64,000 nucleotides of DNA from Sandaracinaceae bacterium (GTDB lineage: Bacteria > Myxococcota_A > Polyangia > Polyangiales > Sandaracinaceae), in assembly GCA_040218145.1 (NCBI GenBank), contig JAVJQK010000041.1, forward strand, positions 1 to 64,000. Reading direction: 5' to 3'. A program made the position numbers and the translations under genes. Each line of letters opens with the position of its first letter. The stretch's first letter is position 1. The notes below the pieces were generated by a model, which was not told the DNA's origin, did not search any database, and worked only from the letters and a program-made list of their open reading frames with translations. This document shows positions 1 through 8,701 of this stretch, in pieces.

Positions 1-190
1 GTCCCGAATCAAGCGCTTCGCGCTTGCTCCGGGCCTAGCAGTTCTAGTCAGGGGCTTTTCGCAAAAGCCCCTCGCTGCGGCGGCAAAGCCGCCTTCGCTT
101 CACCCGAAAACGACGCGCCTGCGGCGCTTCTAGCCCCAAATGCAGGCACATTGTGGAACCAGGCGCTGGATTTGGGGCTAGAGAGAACGC
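1..190. repeat. Cluster of tandem hairpins and a 12-bp inverted repeat
   Basis: This non-coding stretch at the window edge is packed with palindromes. Positions 53-75 form AGGGGCTTTT-CGC-AAAAGCCCCT, a perfect 10-bp stem. GGCGGC-AAA-GCCGCC follows around 79-93, and AAGCG-CTTCG-CGCTT lies near 11-25. CTAGCCCCAAAT (130-141) is repeated inverted as ATTTGGGGCTAG (170-181), ending just before the first gene. No long T-tract follows, so a simple intrinsic terminator is not obvious. A REP/extragenic palindrome cluster, or the 3' end of an element outside the window, is equally possible. Confidence 0.55.
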
Positions 191-976
191 ATGACGACCG
201 CCGGTCTCCCTCGCTCCGTCCGCGACCTCGGGGCGGGCTTCACCAACATCCGTGGGTCCTTCAAGCTGCTCGGGGTCGACCTCGGGACCCAGTGCTCGCT
301 CGTCCGCCGGCCGAGCGGCCGCTACGTGCTGCTCGACGCGTGCGGGCTCGACGAGGAGACCGCGGCCTGGCTCGACCGGACGACCGAGGGCGGGGCGCTG
401 CTCGACGCGGTGCTGCACCTGCACCCCTTTCACACGCTGAGCGTGCGCGAGATGCACGAGCGCTACCCGGACGCGAAGCTCTACGGGACGCTGCGCCATC
501 ACGACCGCGCGCGCGACCTGCCGTGGGAGCCGCTCACCACGGACGACCCGGAGCTGCACGAGTCCTTCGGCGACGCGCTGCGCTTCAGCGTGCCGCGCGG
601 CGTGGTGCTGATCTCGGACGACGAGAAGGTGCACTTCTCGTCCGTCCTCGCCATCCACCCGGCGTCGAAGACGCTCCACGTCGACGACACGCTCGTCTAC
701 GTGCGGCTCCCGAAGGCGCTCCGCTGGCTGAAGGAGGACTCGCTGCGCTTCCACCCCACGCTGTCGCGCGCGCTCGAGAACCGCCCCGGCGCCGCCGCGG
801 ACTTCCGCGCCTGGGCCCGGGAGCTCGCGCGGGAGCTCGAGGGGGTCGAGAACATCTGCGCCGCCCACTCGGCCGTGCTCCGCGGTGACCGAGGTGACGC
901 GCCGAAGGCCCGCGTCGAGCGGGCGCTCGAGAAGGCGGAGCGCGCCCTGAGCGCGCACGAGCGCGAGCACCGCTGA
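191..976 (+). CDS. Metallo-beta-lactamase-fold-like protein
   Basis: A 261-residue soluble protein with no signal peptide or membrane segment. The layout resembles DUF4336-type MBL-fold proteins: an N-terminal strand region with GVDLGTQCSLVRR and VLLDACG, the motif HLHPFHTLSV near residue 77 where MBL proteins place the first metal ligands, a central HVDDTL, and a late AAHSAVLRG. The complete HxHxDH motif is not present, so metal binding and catalysis are uncertain. The ATG at 191 lies 10 bases after the 12-bp inverted repeat. The next gene is convergent and ends 13 bases away. The substrate is unknown. Confidence 0.6.
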   Translation: MTTAGLPRSVRDLGAGFTNIRGSFKLLGVDLGTQCSLVRRPSGRYVLLDACGLDEETAAWLDRTTEGGALLDAVLHLHPFHTLSVREMHERYPDAKLYGTLRHHDRARDLPWEPLTTDDPELHESFGDALRFSVPRGVVLISDDEKVHFSSVLAIHPASKTLHVDDTLVYVRLPKALRWLKEDSLRFHPTLSRALENRPGAAADFRAWARELARELEGVENICAAHSAVLRGDRGDAPKARVERALEKAERALSAHEREHR

Positions 977-989
977 GCCCACGGAGTCG

Positions 990-2033
990 TCAGGCGCGGA
1001 CCCCGGCCACCACGGCGATCAGCGGGTCGTCCGTGTCGCCGAAGCCCAGCGCGTGCGGGGAGATGCGGCAGGTGCGACCCGACTCGAAGCGCGCGAGCCA
1101 CGGCGGCGGCGCGAAGCCGGCCCGCTCGACGCGCTCCACCCAGCGCTGCGCCGGCTCGTGCTGCTCCACGCGGTCCTCGTCTCGCCCGAGGATGTCCTCG
1201 AGCTCCCGGCCGAAGAACATCAGCTTCACGCGCGCCTTGTGATCGGCCCCGATGGGCTGCGCGTCGATGTGGCGGAAGGCCTGTCCGAAGTGCCGGCGCG
1301 CGTTCTCGAAGCGCTCGCGCAGGCACGCCGCGCGGTGGTCCGAGCTCGGCTCCGCGATCGAGACCACGTCGATGCCCGCCTCGAAGAAGGCGTGGAACAG
1401 ATCCGCGCGCGAGTCGCGCGCCTCCAGGTCGCCCATGTGGTGCAGCGCGAACGACGCCATGACCGCGCGCGGCGCCGGCGCCATCGCGACGGCCTCGAAG
1501 AACGACGGTGGCAGATACTCGGCGACCTCCCAGACCGGCTGGAGCGCGAGGCTCGCCCCCGCCCGGTCCGCGGCGTCGTGCACGGCGCGCGTGGCCTGCT
1601 CCAGGCAGTCGGCGTTCGGCTCCACCAGGAACACGTGCCAGCGACGAGCCCCGAGCCCGGAGAGGAGCTCGGCCTCGCGCTGCCCGGTCCCGCAGCCGAT
1701 CGAGACGAGCGTGACCGCCTCTGCGCCCTCGAGCGCGAAGCGAAGCTGGTCGCGCACCAGCCGGGACGCGTCGACCACGGGGGGCAGCGCGGCGCCCAGC
1801 ATCTGGAACAGCTCGATCTGCGGGACCGCGAGCTGACGCAGGTAGAGGTTGGCGTGGTCGTGAAGCGCCTGATCACGCCGGGCGAGGGCACGGGCGAACG
1901 CGAGCAGCGTCAGCGCTTCGGGGTCACGCGTGTCGTGGAGTGTGTCGATGAGCTCGCGGAGCACGCCCCGGTCCAGGTGACCGTCGGCGGCGTCCTCCAC
2001 GAGAGCGGAGAGAACAGACCATCCAGATTTCAT
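990..2033 (-). CDS. Bacterial GRAS-like SAM-dependent methyltransferase
   Basis: A 347-residue protein with a Rossmann methyltransferase core. VSIGCGTGQREAE is the glycine-rich SAM loop, and LVEPNADCLEQ supplies the acidic residue after strand 2. The C-terminal half reads like the PFYRE and SAW regions of the GRAS superfamily: MASFALHHMGD, then VSIAEPSSDHRAACLRERF, then FGREL followed by DRVEQHEPAQRWVERVERAGF. GRAS proteins are known as plant transcription regulators, and their bacterial relatives are predicted methyltransferases. The ATG at 2033 was chosen because GGGGGGAGG lies just upstream; the frame stays open to 2219 without conserved sequence. The substrate is unknown. The gene diverges from the next one. 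Confidence 0.72.
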   Translation of the reverse strand: MKSGWSVLSALVEDAADGHLDRGVLRELIDTLHDTRDPEALTLLAFARALARRDQALHDHANLYLRQLAVPQIELFQMLGAALPPVVDASRLVRDQLRFALEGAEAVTLVSIGCGTGQREAELLSGLGARRWHVFLVEPNADCLEQATRAVHDAADRAGASLALQPVWEVAEYLPPSFFEAVAMAPAPRAVMASFALHHMGDLEARDSRADLFHAFFEAGIDVVSIAEPSSDHRAACLRERFENARRHFGQAFRHIDAQPIGADHKARVKLMFFGRELEDILGRDEDRVEQHEPAQRWVERVERAGFAPPPWLARFESGRTCRISPHALGFGDTDDPLIAVVAGVRA

Positions 2034-2268
2034 CCACTGCCTCCCCCCACTCGCACCACGAGGCTTGCGCCAACGAGCAGGGGATACCCACGCCACAGGG
2101 TACGTCCGCTGAACGTATCGCGTCAACCTTTTTAGCGTGTGGCTAACCTGCGTAGGGGTTTTCCCCACCGAAAACACAGGGGCTGTGGCGACACCCTCGG
2201 TGGTTCGCTCCTTGCCCACGGCGCGGCGTTTCGAGATACTCCATGGTGGTGGTGCGCGGAGACGCTCG

Positions 2269-2733
2269 ATGTCGAAGCTCGAGATGTTCGCGAAGGCGTC
2301 GGGCTACGGCCTGGCCTTCCATGGTCCCGTCCTGATCCAGCTCTGGCAGGAAGGCACGCCCGACCAGGGCGCGATGAAGGCCGTCGAGGCGGCCGAGGCG
2401 CTCTCACGCCAGCAGCACACGAAGGTGGGCTCGCTCATCATCGTCACGGAGCACGCCAGCCTGCCGTCCCCGAGGGCGCGCAGCATCCTGGCCGACCTCC
2501 CGAGCCGACTCGGTCGCGCCTCGGGGGTGGCGCTCGTGCGCGAAGGGGAGGGCTTCCGCTCGGCCGCGGTGCGGGCCGTGATGACCGGCATCATGATGTT
2601 CTCGCGGGAGCCGGTGCCGCACCAGATCTTCGCAAGCAGCGATGACGCGATCGCGTGGCTGTGCGGGCTCGTCGACGCGAGCCCCGGGGCCCTGGCGGAG
2701 TCGCTGGCGACCCTGCGCGCTGAGTTCACCTGA
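2269..2733 (+). CDS. Small STAS/SpoIIAA-like orphan-family protein
   Basis: A 154-residue soluble alpha/beta protein of unknown function. It starts at MSKLEMFAKASGYGLAFHGP (ATG 2269); the open frame back to 2137 is Arg-rich and unconserved. Alternating strands and helices, the LIIVTEHASLPSP segment and the end FASSDDAIAWLCGL resemble the SpoIIAA/STAS-like family seen in myxobacteria. The 22499-22981 gene has the same plan (strand-helix core, central VLVDGFTGVAVRSFFSTM, end FGSLEDGCMWLEAIL), so the two appear to be divergent paralogs. It lies between divergent and convergent neighbours, so it is probably its own transcription unit. Confidence 0.65.
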   Translation: MSKLEMFAKASGYGLAFHGPVLIQLWQEGTPDQGAMKAVEAAEALSRQQHTKVGSLIIVTEHASLPSPRARSILADLPSRLGRASGVALVREGEGFRSAAVRAVMTGIMMFSREPVPHQIFASSDDAIAWLCGLVDASPGALAESLATLRAEFT

Positions 2734-2751
2734 GCTCGCCAGAGGGGCGCG

Positions 2752-4026
2752 TCAGGGACAGACGACGCCGCCGCCGCGGGGCGGGATGGCGATCTGCACG
2801 AGGGTCTCGCGCAGGTTGTTGATGCCGTCGCCGCGCAGGATGACGTTGAGGAAGAAGCTCTGCCCCACGTCGGTCTGCGGGATGCGGTCGTTGGCGAGGA
2901 GGATCCGGAACTCGACGCGCGTGCCGGGCCGGACGTCGTCGAAGCGGTCGCCGCGAGCGACGGCGCCGTCGGCGGGCGTGGCGCTGAAGGCGACGATCTC
3001 CTGCACGAAGCCGGTCGCGTCGACCTCGTCACCCGGGAAGTCCTCGAGCACCACGTCGACGTCGATCGGGACCTCCTCGACCAGGATGCGCACCGCCTCG
3101 ATGACCGACGGGCCGAGCTCGCGCCCGTCGCGGCCGATGTCGAAGACGAGCGGGGTGCCGTCCGGCCGGACCGCGCCCGTGTCGCGAGCCAGCGCCGTGA
3201 GATGCGCGCGGCCCGTCTCGCCGAAGTCGCCCGAGTTCAGGCCCAGCACCTTCGCCCCGATCGCGCGGAGCGCGGTGACCGTCTGGTCGTAGGTGTGAGG
3301 CGTCGGGCGGATGCCGGAGTAGGTCTCGTCGCCGCCGGGCCCGTTGTGGCTGGGCGCGTCGGTGAAGGCGAGGATGATCGGGGGCTCGCCCTCCCGGAAG
3401 CAGGGGTAGCCGACGAGGCCGGGGCCGCAGCTCCGCGGCCGCACGTACTCGCCGATGCCCTCGCCGGTCGCTACCTGGTAGAGCGCCTCGACCATCGACT
3501 CGGGGGTGTCGCTCCCGCTCTGCAGCGGGAGATCGTCGACCGCGATCTGCACGCGCTCGAGGTCGTTGGTCTGGGCCTGCAGCAGCCGGAAGACCTCGTC
3601 GCCCTCGGCGCCGTAGCCGAGCGCGGTCTCCGGGAAGTCGGCGAAGTGGCCGACGCCGACGCGGATGTCCGGGATGGAGTCGCCGAGGCCCGGGATGATC
3701 ACGCTGCGCAGGTTGTCGCGGATCTGCATGATCTCGTCGCTCATGCTCCCCGTCACGTCGACGAGGAAGAAGATCTCCGCGCTCTGGATCTGCGCGACGA
3801 AGGACACGCGGAGCTCGCTCGGCGGATCCATGAAGGGCAGCTCGATGCACTCGTCCGGCGTCGGGCCCCCGTCGAGGCCGGAGTCGATCCCCGAGTCGGT
3901 CCCGGAGTCGAAGATCACGACGCCGCCGTCCTCCACGGGCTCGGGGACGAGGAGCTGACTCTTGGATCCGCACGCGACGGCGGAGAGCGCCATCAGCAAG
4001 ATCCCGAGGTGTCGCGTCGAATGCAT
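2752..4026 (-). CDS. VWA-domain lipoprotein
   Basis: A 424-residue secreted lipoprotein. The start at 4026 gives MHSTRHLGILLMALSAVACG, with the likely lipidated Cys at residue 19. A low-complexity acidic linker rich in DSG/DGG follows. A von Willebrand A domain then begins with FFLVDVTGSMSDE, in which D-x-T-G-S-M-S supplies the MIDAS metal-binding residues. GVGHFADFPE and the LAFTDAPSHNG segment fit an integrin-beta-like VWA fold. The C-terminal 130 residues are beta-rich and end in PRGGGVVCP. Probably an outer-membrane-anchored surface protein for metal-dependent protein contact; the partner is unknown. Same strand as the MFS gene upstream, with an 82-base gap. Confidence 0.8.
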   Translation of the reverse strand: MHSTRHLGILLMALSAVACGSKSQLLVPEPVEDGGVVIFDSGTDSGIDSGLDGGPTPDECIELPFMDPPSELRVSFVAQIQSAEIFFLVDVTGSMSDEIMQIRDNLRSVIIPGLGDSIPDIRVGVGHFADFPETALGYGAEGDEVFRLLQAQTNDLERVQIAVDDLPLQSGSDTPESMVEALYQVATGEGIGEYVRPRSCGPGLVGYPCFREGEPPIILAFTDAPSHNGPGGDETYSGIRPTPHTYDQTVTALRAIGAKVLGLNSGDFGETGRAHLTALARDTGAVRPDGTPLVFDIGRDGRELGPSVIEAVRILVEEVPIDVDVVLEDFPGDEVDATGFVQEIVAFSATPADGAVARGDRFDDVRPGTRVEFRILLANDRIPQTDVGQSFFLNVILRGDGINNLRETLVQIAIPPRGGGVVCP

Positions 4027-4108
4027 GTCGCTCCAGGCCAAAGAGGTGCGCAGGCACTGTAGCAAGAGCCGTGCGCCACCGTGAGGTGGCCAGTGCGCCG
4101 TGTTTCCG

Positions 4109-5545
4109 TCAACCCACGAGGCGCTCGCGTGCCACGGTGTGCCGGGCGGGTGGCAACGAGCTCACGGTCCGCGGACGCGCCGCGAGCCGTCGCCGGACCT
4201 CGCGCTGCCGGGCGCGGGTCAGCGGGAAGCGGCGAAACACCCAGAGCGCGGCGAGCACGAGCGCGGTCGGGGGCCCCGCGAAGAGGAGCTTCAGCCCGAA
4301 GAGGGTCTCGGCGCTCTGCGCGGCCTGCTCGCGGTAGCCGATGAGCCAGAGCCCGACCCCCACGCCCCCCGCCGCGGCGGCGAAGGCGCACTTCCGGAGC
4401 AGCGCGGAGAAGCCCGCGAAGAGCCCCTCGCGCCGCTCCCCGTGCGTGAGCTCGTCGAGATCGACCACGTCGGCGCTCAGCGCGTGCATCAGCGTCCAGA
4501 AGCCGACGTTCGAGGCGCCGCTGAAGATCATCACGGCCCAGAGCGCCCAGCGCTGGCCGGGGCCGACGAAGAACACGCTGACGAAGGCCACGCTGCTCAG
4601 GCAGAGGCCCAGCCGGAACGCGGCCGCCTTGCCCCAGCGCGCGGAGACGCGGATCCACGCGGGGTAGCTGCAGATCGCCGCGCCCGCGTTGACCGCGAAG
4701 GCGCCCATGTGCACGACCGGGTCGCGCTCGCCCATGACGTGCTCGAGCACGTAGAGGAAGAGCGCCTGCACGAAGGCGAGGCCGAGCGCGGCGAGGCAGC
4801 TGGCCCCGAGCAGGACGCGGAAGGCGGCGTTGTCGCGCAGGGCGGCGAGCGCCTCGGGCAGCGGCGTCGCGGAGGGCCGCGCGCGGGGGTCCTCGTAGGT
4901 GCCGCGGTGGGTGATCAGGAGCGCGCTCGCGGCGAGCGCCCCGATGACGATCCCCGCGATGCCGAAGGCCTCACGCGCCAGCTCGCGCTCCCCGCGGAAG
5001 CCCAGCGCGAGCATGAGGGCGGGCGGCAGCAGGAGCCCCATCAGATCGCCGACGTTGCCGAGCTGCTCGCGCGAGGCGGCGAGCCGGGTCCGCTCGGCGT
5101 AGCCCCGCGCCATCTCGGGCAGCAGGCTGAGCGCGGGGACCTGCGCGACGGTCTTGGCGCTGAAGAGGAAGAGGAGCGAGCCGGTGAACCAGAGACCGAG
5201 CGCGGCGCCCTCGAGGCCTCGGGGCGGCGCGAGCAAGAGCACTACCCCGACGCCGACCGGCAGCGCCGCCATCAGGATGTAGGGGCGCCGACGGCCCGCG
5301 CGCCAGCCGCGCCTCGAGGTCGGCGTCCGGTCGGACAGTCGCCCCATCCAGACGTCGCTGACGGCGTCCCAGAGCGTCGCGGTGAAGAGCCCGCCGCTGA
5401 CCCAGAGGGGCGAGAGGCCGACCACGTCGGTGTAGAACACGAAGAGGTGCACACCGAGGCAGGTGCCGATGACGTTCTGCGCCAGACCGGAGGCGCCGAA
5501 CGCGAGGCGCGCGGAGCGCGTGACGCGCGCGGGCAAGCCGCTCAT
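4109..5545 (-). CDS. MFS_2 (GPH family) sugar:cation symporter-like transporter
   Basis: A 478-residue inner-membrane transporter with about 12 hydrophobic helices. The first half carries DAVSDVWMGRLSDRT, which matches the D-P-x-x-G-x-x-S-D motif of the glycoside-pentoside-hexuronide/MelB family. SADVVDLDELTHGERREG in the second half is another hallmark of this family. The substrate cannot be read from sequence; sugars, nucleosides or lysophospholipids are all known for MFS_2. Its ATG overlaps the stop of the upstream gene by four bases (ATGA), so transporter and outer-membrane-type partner are translationally coupled. The open frame extends far upstream but without conserved sequence. Confidence 0.85.
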   Translation of the reverse strand: MSGLPARVTRSARLAFGASGLAQNVIGTCLGVHLFVFYTDVVGLSPLWVSGGLFTATLWDAVSDVWMGRLSDRTPTSRRGWRAGRRRPYILMAALPVGVGVVLLLAPPRGLEGAALGLWFTGSLLFLFSAKTVAQVPALSLLPEMARGYAERTRLAASREQLGNVGDLMGLLLPPALMLALGFRGERELAREAFGIAGIVIGALAASALLITHRGTYEDPRARPSATPLPEALAALRDNAAFRVLLGASCLAALGLAFVQALFLYVLEHVMGERDPVVHMGAFAVNAGAAICSYPAWIRVSARWGKAAAFRLGLCLSSVAFVSVFFVGPGQRWALWAVMIFSGASNVGFWTLMHALSADVVDLDELTHGERREGLFAGFSALLRKCAFAAAAGGVGVGLWLIGYREQAAQSAETLFGLKLLFAGPPTALVLAALWVFRRFPLTRARQREVRRRLAARPRTVSSLPPARHTVARERLVG

Positions 5546-6414
5546 CGGACCCGCCCGAGGTCGTAGGTGACCGAGACGACGCCGAGCGTGGTCAGCTCGT
5601 CCTGGCGTAGGACGTGATCGGTGTACCAGCCGCCCCGCACGAAGATCTCGACGCGGGTGACCTCCTCGCTCGGGCGCTCGAAGGTGAGCATCAAGACCGG
5701 GCCCACCTGATGCCCGAGGTATCCGGACGCGGGAACGAAGCGCAGGCTGTCGTACGCGCCGAAGCGGAAGCCGACGTCGGCGGAGAGCGCGAGCTCGGCC
5801 AGCAGGAGCGCGTCGTTCTCCAGCACCCAGTCTCGCCCCGCCAGGATGAGGTCGTGCTTCAGGCTGTAGAAGTAGGGCGCGTCGCCGAGCGTCACGTGGC
5901 CGAGCTGCGTCTCGTTCCAGATCAGCAAGCGCGCCGGCCCGAGCGGCACGAGGCCCTGGAGCGTCGCGGCGACCGTGAGGTTCCAGCCGCCCGCCGTCTC
6001 GCCCGCGTGGCCGGGCAGCTGCTCCGCGCTCACGTCGCCGTCGTACCCGTCGACGGGGTAGTAGCCGGCGCCGTCCATCCCGATCGGCCACATGGCGGTG
6101 CCCGTCATCTCGGCCCGCAGGACGAGGAAGGCGAGCGGTGAGACCTGCAGGTAGCCGCCGTGAATGGCGTAGACCGGGGAGACGTAGCCGACGGCCCCCG
6201 CCTCGGCGTGCGCGCCCGAGAAGAGCAGCTCGTCCGGGTCGCCGAGGCGGCCGCGCAGCCCCGCCCGCAGCTGGTGCTCCGCGCCCATCGGGTTGAGCAG
6301 GAGCACCAGGCGCTCGTGCAACACGCCTCGGACCTCCGGCGCCTGCGCGGCGGCAGAGGAGGCGCTCGCGCTCGAGAGCAGGAGCAGCAGCCCAAGATGT
6401 CTCACGGCGACCAT
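5542..6414 (-). CDS. Predicted secreted outer-membrane beta-barrel-type protein
   Basis: A 290-residue protein. The ATG at 6414 gives a clean signal peptide (MVAVRHLGLLLLLSSASASS, cleavage near AAAQA). The mature part is strand-rich, with alternating aromatic and polar residues (GGYLQVSPLAFLVLRAEMTG, ending VVSVTYDLGRV), typical of an outer-membrane barrel whose last residues form a terminal strand. No named family was recognised. It is coupled to the MFS_2 transporter by a 4-base overlap and may supply the outer-membrane step for the same substrate; this is inference from context only. Confidence 0.6.
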   Translation of the reverse strand: MVAVRHLGLLLLLSSASASSAAAQAPEVRGVLHERLVLLLNPMGAEHQLRAGLRGRLGDPDELLFSGAHAEAGAVGYVSPVYAIHGGYLQVSPLAFLVLRAEMTGTAMWPIGMDGAGYYPVDGYDGDVSAEQLPGHAGETAGGWNLTVAATLQGLVPLGPARLLIWNETQLGHVTLGDAPYFYSLKHDLILAGRDWVLENDALLLAELALSADVGFRFGAYDSLRFVPASGYLGHQVGPVLMLTFERPSEEVTRVEIFVRGGWYTDHVLRQDELTTLGVVSVTYDLGRVR

Positions 6415-6572
6415 GTCCGACCTGAACAGCACCGATGATGCCAGCGCCTCTCCGCCCCGCCTCGAGCGCCTCTCGGGGGGAGTCGTGCAGAACGCTGCAC
6501 AGCCCCGACGCCGCCGCGTGCCCACTCGGGCCGTTGGAGAGGTAGGCTCGGCGAAGACGAGGAGGCTCGAGA

Positions 6573-7877
6573 ATGCGTTTGCCCATCACCCTGGCGCTCC
6601 TTCTGAGCGCATGTGGATCGCAGGAGACCGCGATCGATCCGACGCCGGTAGAGGCCCCCGTCGACACCGCTCCCACCGAGGAATCGACCGTCCAGGACGA
6701 GAGTGAAGAGACGCCCGCCACCGCGCCGGCCGAGCCCAGCGCCGTCTTCGCCGCCTCCACACGCGCGTTCGGCGCCGACCTCTACCGGCGCCTCCGGTCG
6801 CGCGAGGGCAACCTCGTCGTGAGCCCGGGCAGCATCGACATCGCCTTCGCGATGACCTTCGCCGGCGCGCGCGGCGAGACGGCCGCGCAGATGGCCCGCG
6901 TCTTCCACTTCGGCCAGGACGGGGACGCGCTACACGCCGCGGCACAGGCGCAGCTCGCGCGCTGGAACGACCCGGACCGCGACACCTACGAGCTGCGCGT
7001 CGCCAACCGCATCTTCGCCAAGCAGGGCATGGACATCCAGCCGGACTTCGCCGCCATCACGCGCGAACGCTACGGCGCCCCGATGGAGCTGATCAGCTTC
7101 TCGCCCCCGGAGGCGGCGCGCGCCCACATCAATCGCTGGGTCGCCGAGCAGACGCGCGAGCGGATCGACGAGCTGCTCCCGAGCGGGGCGCTGGACGCGA
7201 CGACGCGCATGGTCCTGACGAACGCCGTCTATTTCCTCGGGAACTGGAAGACGCAGTTCCCGGAGGACGCGACCCGCGAGGAGCCGTTCTACGTGAACGG
7301 CGAGGGCGTCCCGGCGCGCACCATGCACCTGACCCACTCGTTCGGCTTCGCGCACAGGGACGGCGCGCAGCTGCTCGAGATGCCCTACGTCGGCGACGCG
7401 CTCTCCATGGTGATCGTGCTCCCCGACGCGCAGGACGGCCTCCCCGCGCTCGAGGAGGGCCTGACCGCAGAGCAGCTCGCGCAGTGGACGAGCGACCTCG
7501 AGGAGCAGCCGGTCACCGTGTCCTTGCCCCGCTTCCGTCTCGAGATGGACGAGCCGCTCGAGCTGAAGGAGACGCTCAGGGCGATGGGCATGCCGCTGCC
7601 GTTCCAGGCGGACGCGGACTTCTCCGGCATGAGCGCGCCGTCGGACCCCGACGAGCGGCTGAGCATCGACGAGGCCTACCACATGGCCTTCATCGAAGTG
7701 ACCGAGGCCGGCACCGAGGCCGCGGCCGCGACCGCCGTCGTGATGGGGAGAGGCGCCGGTCCAGCCGCCGCGCCGCCGACGCGCTTCACGGCCGATCACC
7801 CGTTCCTCTTCTTGATTCGCGACACGCAAACCGGGAGCATCCTGTTCATGGGTCGAGTGAACGACCCGCGACCGTGA
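6573..7877 (+). CDS. Serpin-family protease inhibitor lipoprotein
   Basis: A 434-residue protein with a lipoprotein signal (MRLPITLALLLSACG, Cys at 14), an acidic Thr/Pro-rich linker to about residue 60, then a full serpin domain. Conserved serpin segments include NLVVSPGSIDIAFAM, LTNAVYFLGNWKTQFP, MHLTHSFGFAHRDG, LLEMPYVGDALSMVIVLPD, HMAFIEVTEAGTEAAAAT and the terminal DHPFLFLIRD-GSILFMGRV. The reactive-loop hinge (EAGTEAAAAT, residues 378-387) has the small residues needed for loop insertion, so it should be inhibitory. The nominal P1-P1' bond is near G394-A395, beside R393. It is probably anchored in the envelope and acts on serine or cysteine proteases. It overlaps the next gene by one base. 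Confidence 0.93.
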   Translation: MRLPITLALLLSACGSQETAIDPTPVEAPVDTAPTEESTVQDESEETPATAPAEPSAVFAASTRAFGADLYRRLRSREGNLVVSPGSIDIAFAMTFAGARGETAAQMARVFHFGQDGDALHAAAQAQLARWNDPDRDTYELRVANRIFAKQGMDIQPDFAAITRERYGAPMELISFSPPEAARAHINRWVAEQTRERIDELLPSGALDATTRMVLTNAVYFLGNWKTQFPEDATREEPFYVNGEGVPARTMHLTHSFGFAHRDGAQLLEMPYVGDALSMVIVLPDAQDGLPALEEGLTAEQLAQWTSDLEEQPVTVSLPRFRLEMDEPLELKETLRAMGMPLPFQADADFSGMSAPSDPDERLSIDEAYHMAFIEVTEAGTEAAAATAVVMGRGAGPAAAPPTRFTADHPFLFLIRDTQTGSILFMGRVNDPRP

Positions 7878-8527
7878 TGAGCGACTCTCCCATCGACGGC
7901 TTCCTCCCCGACGAGGCCGAGGACGACGATCTGGCGCCGACCCGCGCGGAGCCCGTGCACCTGCCGGCGAGCGCCCAGGCGCCGGATCCGTTCGACGAGG
8001 CGACCTTCGAGGACGACACGACCCAGACCGAGGAGGCCGACGACGGGGCGCTCGACGAGCCGGCGACGGCGCCGTCGCCCTTCGCGGCGCCCGTCGACAC
8101 CGGCATTCGCGCCGTGACCGGCCGCGTCACCAAGCCCGTGCGCGGCGCCATCACCCGCCCCGCGAGCCCCAACGCCCACGCCCTCCGACCGCTGTCGGAC
8201 GAGGTCGACGGCGAAGAAGAGGCCGAGACGGTGATGAACTACGTCGACCCGCTGGCCGAGCCCGAGGAGATGCCGACCGCGCAGCGCTTCGCGTCCATCG
8301 GCGACATCGAGCCGGCGACCCAGGTGGAGCCCCTGCCGGCCCCGCCCGCGCTCGAGAACGCCAGCGGCTTCCGCGTCGCGCCGCCGCCCGCGCTGCCCGA
8401 GATCGACCCCGCGCCCGTCGACGCCCAGCCCGTGGGTCGCGCCGTGCTCATCATGGTCGCGGTGGGCGTGCTCAGCCTCATCCTCGGCCTAGGCGGCGGC
8501 ATCATCGCCTGGGTCGCGCTGAACTGA
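7877..8527 (+). CDS. Tail-anchored acidic Pro/Ala-rich protein
   Basis: A 216-residue protein of unknown function. Residues 1-185 are low complexity, acidic and Pro/Ala-rich (DEAEDDDLAPTRAEP and similar), so probably disordered. One membrane helix ends the protein (RAVLIMVAVGVLSLILGLGG), leaving only a few residues beyond it, as in a tail-anchored protein. The ATG overlaps the serpin stop (TGATG), so the two are translationally coupled. No catalytic motif was seen. A function linked to the serpin is suggested by position only. Confidence 0.7.
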   Translation: MSDSPIDGFLPDEAEDDDLAPTRAEPVHLPASAQAPDPFDEATFEDDTTQTEEADDGALDEPATAPSPFAAPVDTGIRAVTGRVTKPVRGAITRPASPNAHALRPLSDEVDGEEEAETVMNYVDPLAEPEEMPTAQRFASIGDIEPATQVEPLPAPPALENASGFRVAPPPALPEIDPAPVDAQPVGRAVLIMVAVGVLSLILGLGGGIIAWVALN

Positions 8528-8556
8528 GAAGGGTGCCGAAGGCCCCTCCTCGGTTC

Positions 8557-8668
8557 CCCCTGCCCCTGCCCTTGCCCTTGCCCGCGATTGGCAAGCACGC
8601 GCAGTGCAATCAACGCGAGCTCGCGGAGCCTCCGCGGGCAAGGGCAACGGGCAAGGGCAAGGGGCAGG
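8557..8668. repeat. Long G/C-biased inverted repeat between convergent genes
   Basis: The left arm (8557-8586) is built from CCCCTG and CCCTTG units. The right arm (8633-8668) is its reverse complement with a short insertion, built from GGGCAA and GGGGCAG units. At the loop-proximal end CTTGCCCGCG pairs with CGCGGGCAAG. The loop is about 46 bases. The element fills the gap between two convergent genes (ends 8527 and 8702), where a bidirectional terminator is expected, but it lacks a T-tract. The internal tandem units also make it look like a repeat family. Confidence 0.6.
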
Positions 8669-8701
8669 CTTCAATCGCCCTCTGGGCCGAGTTGGCGCCT
8701 G

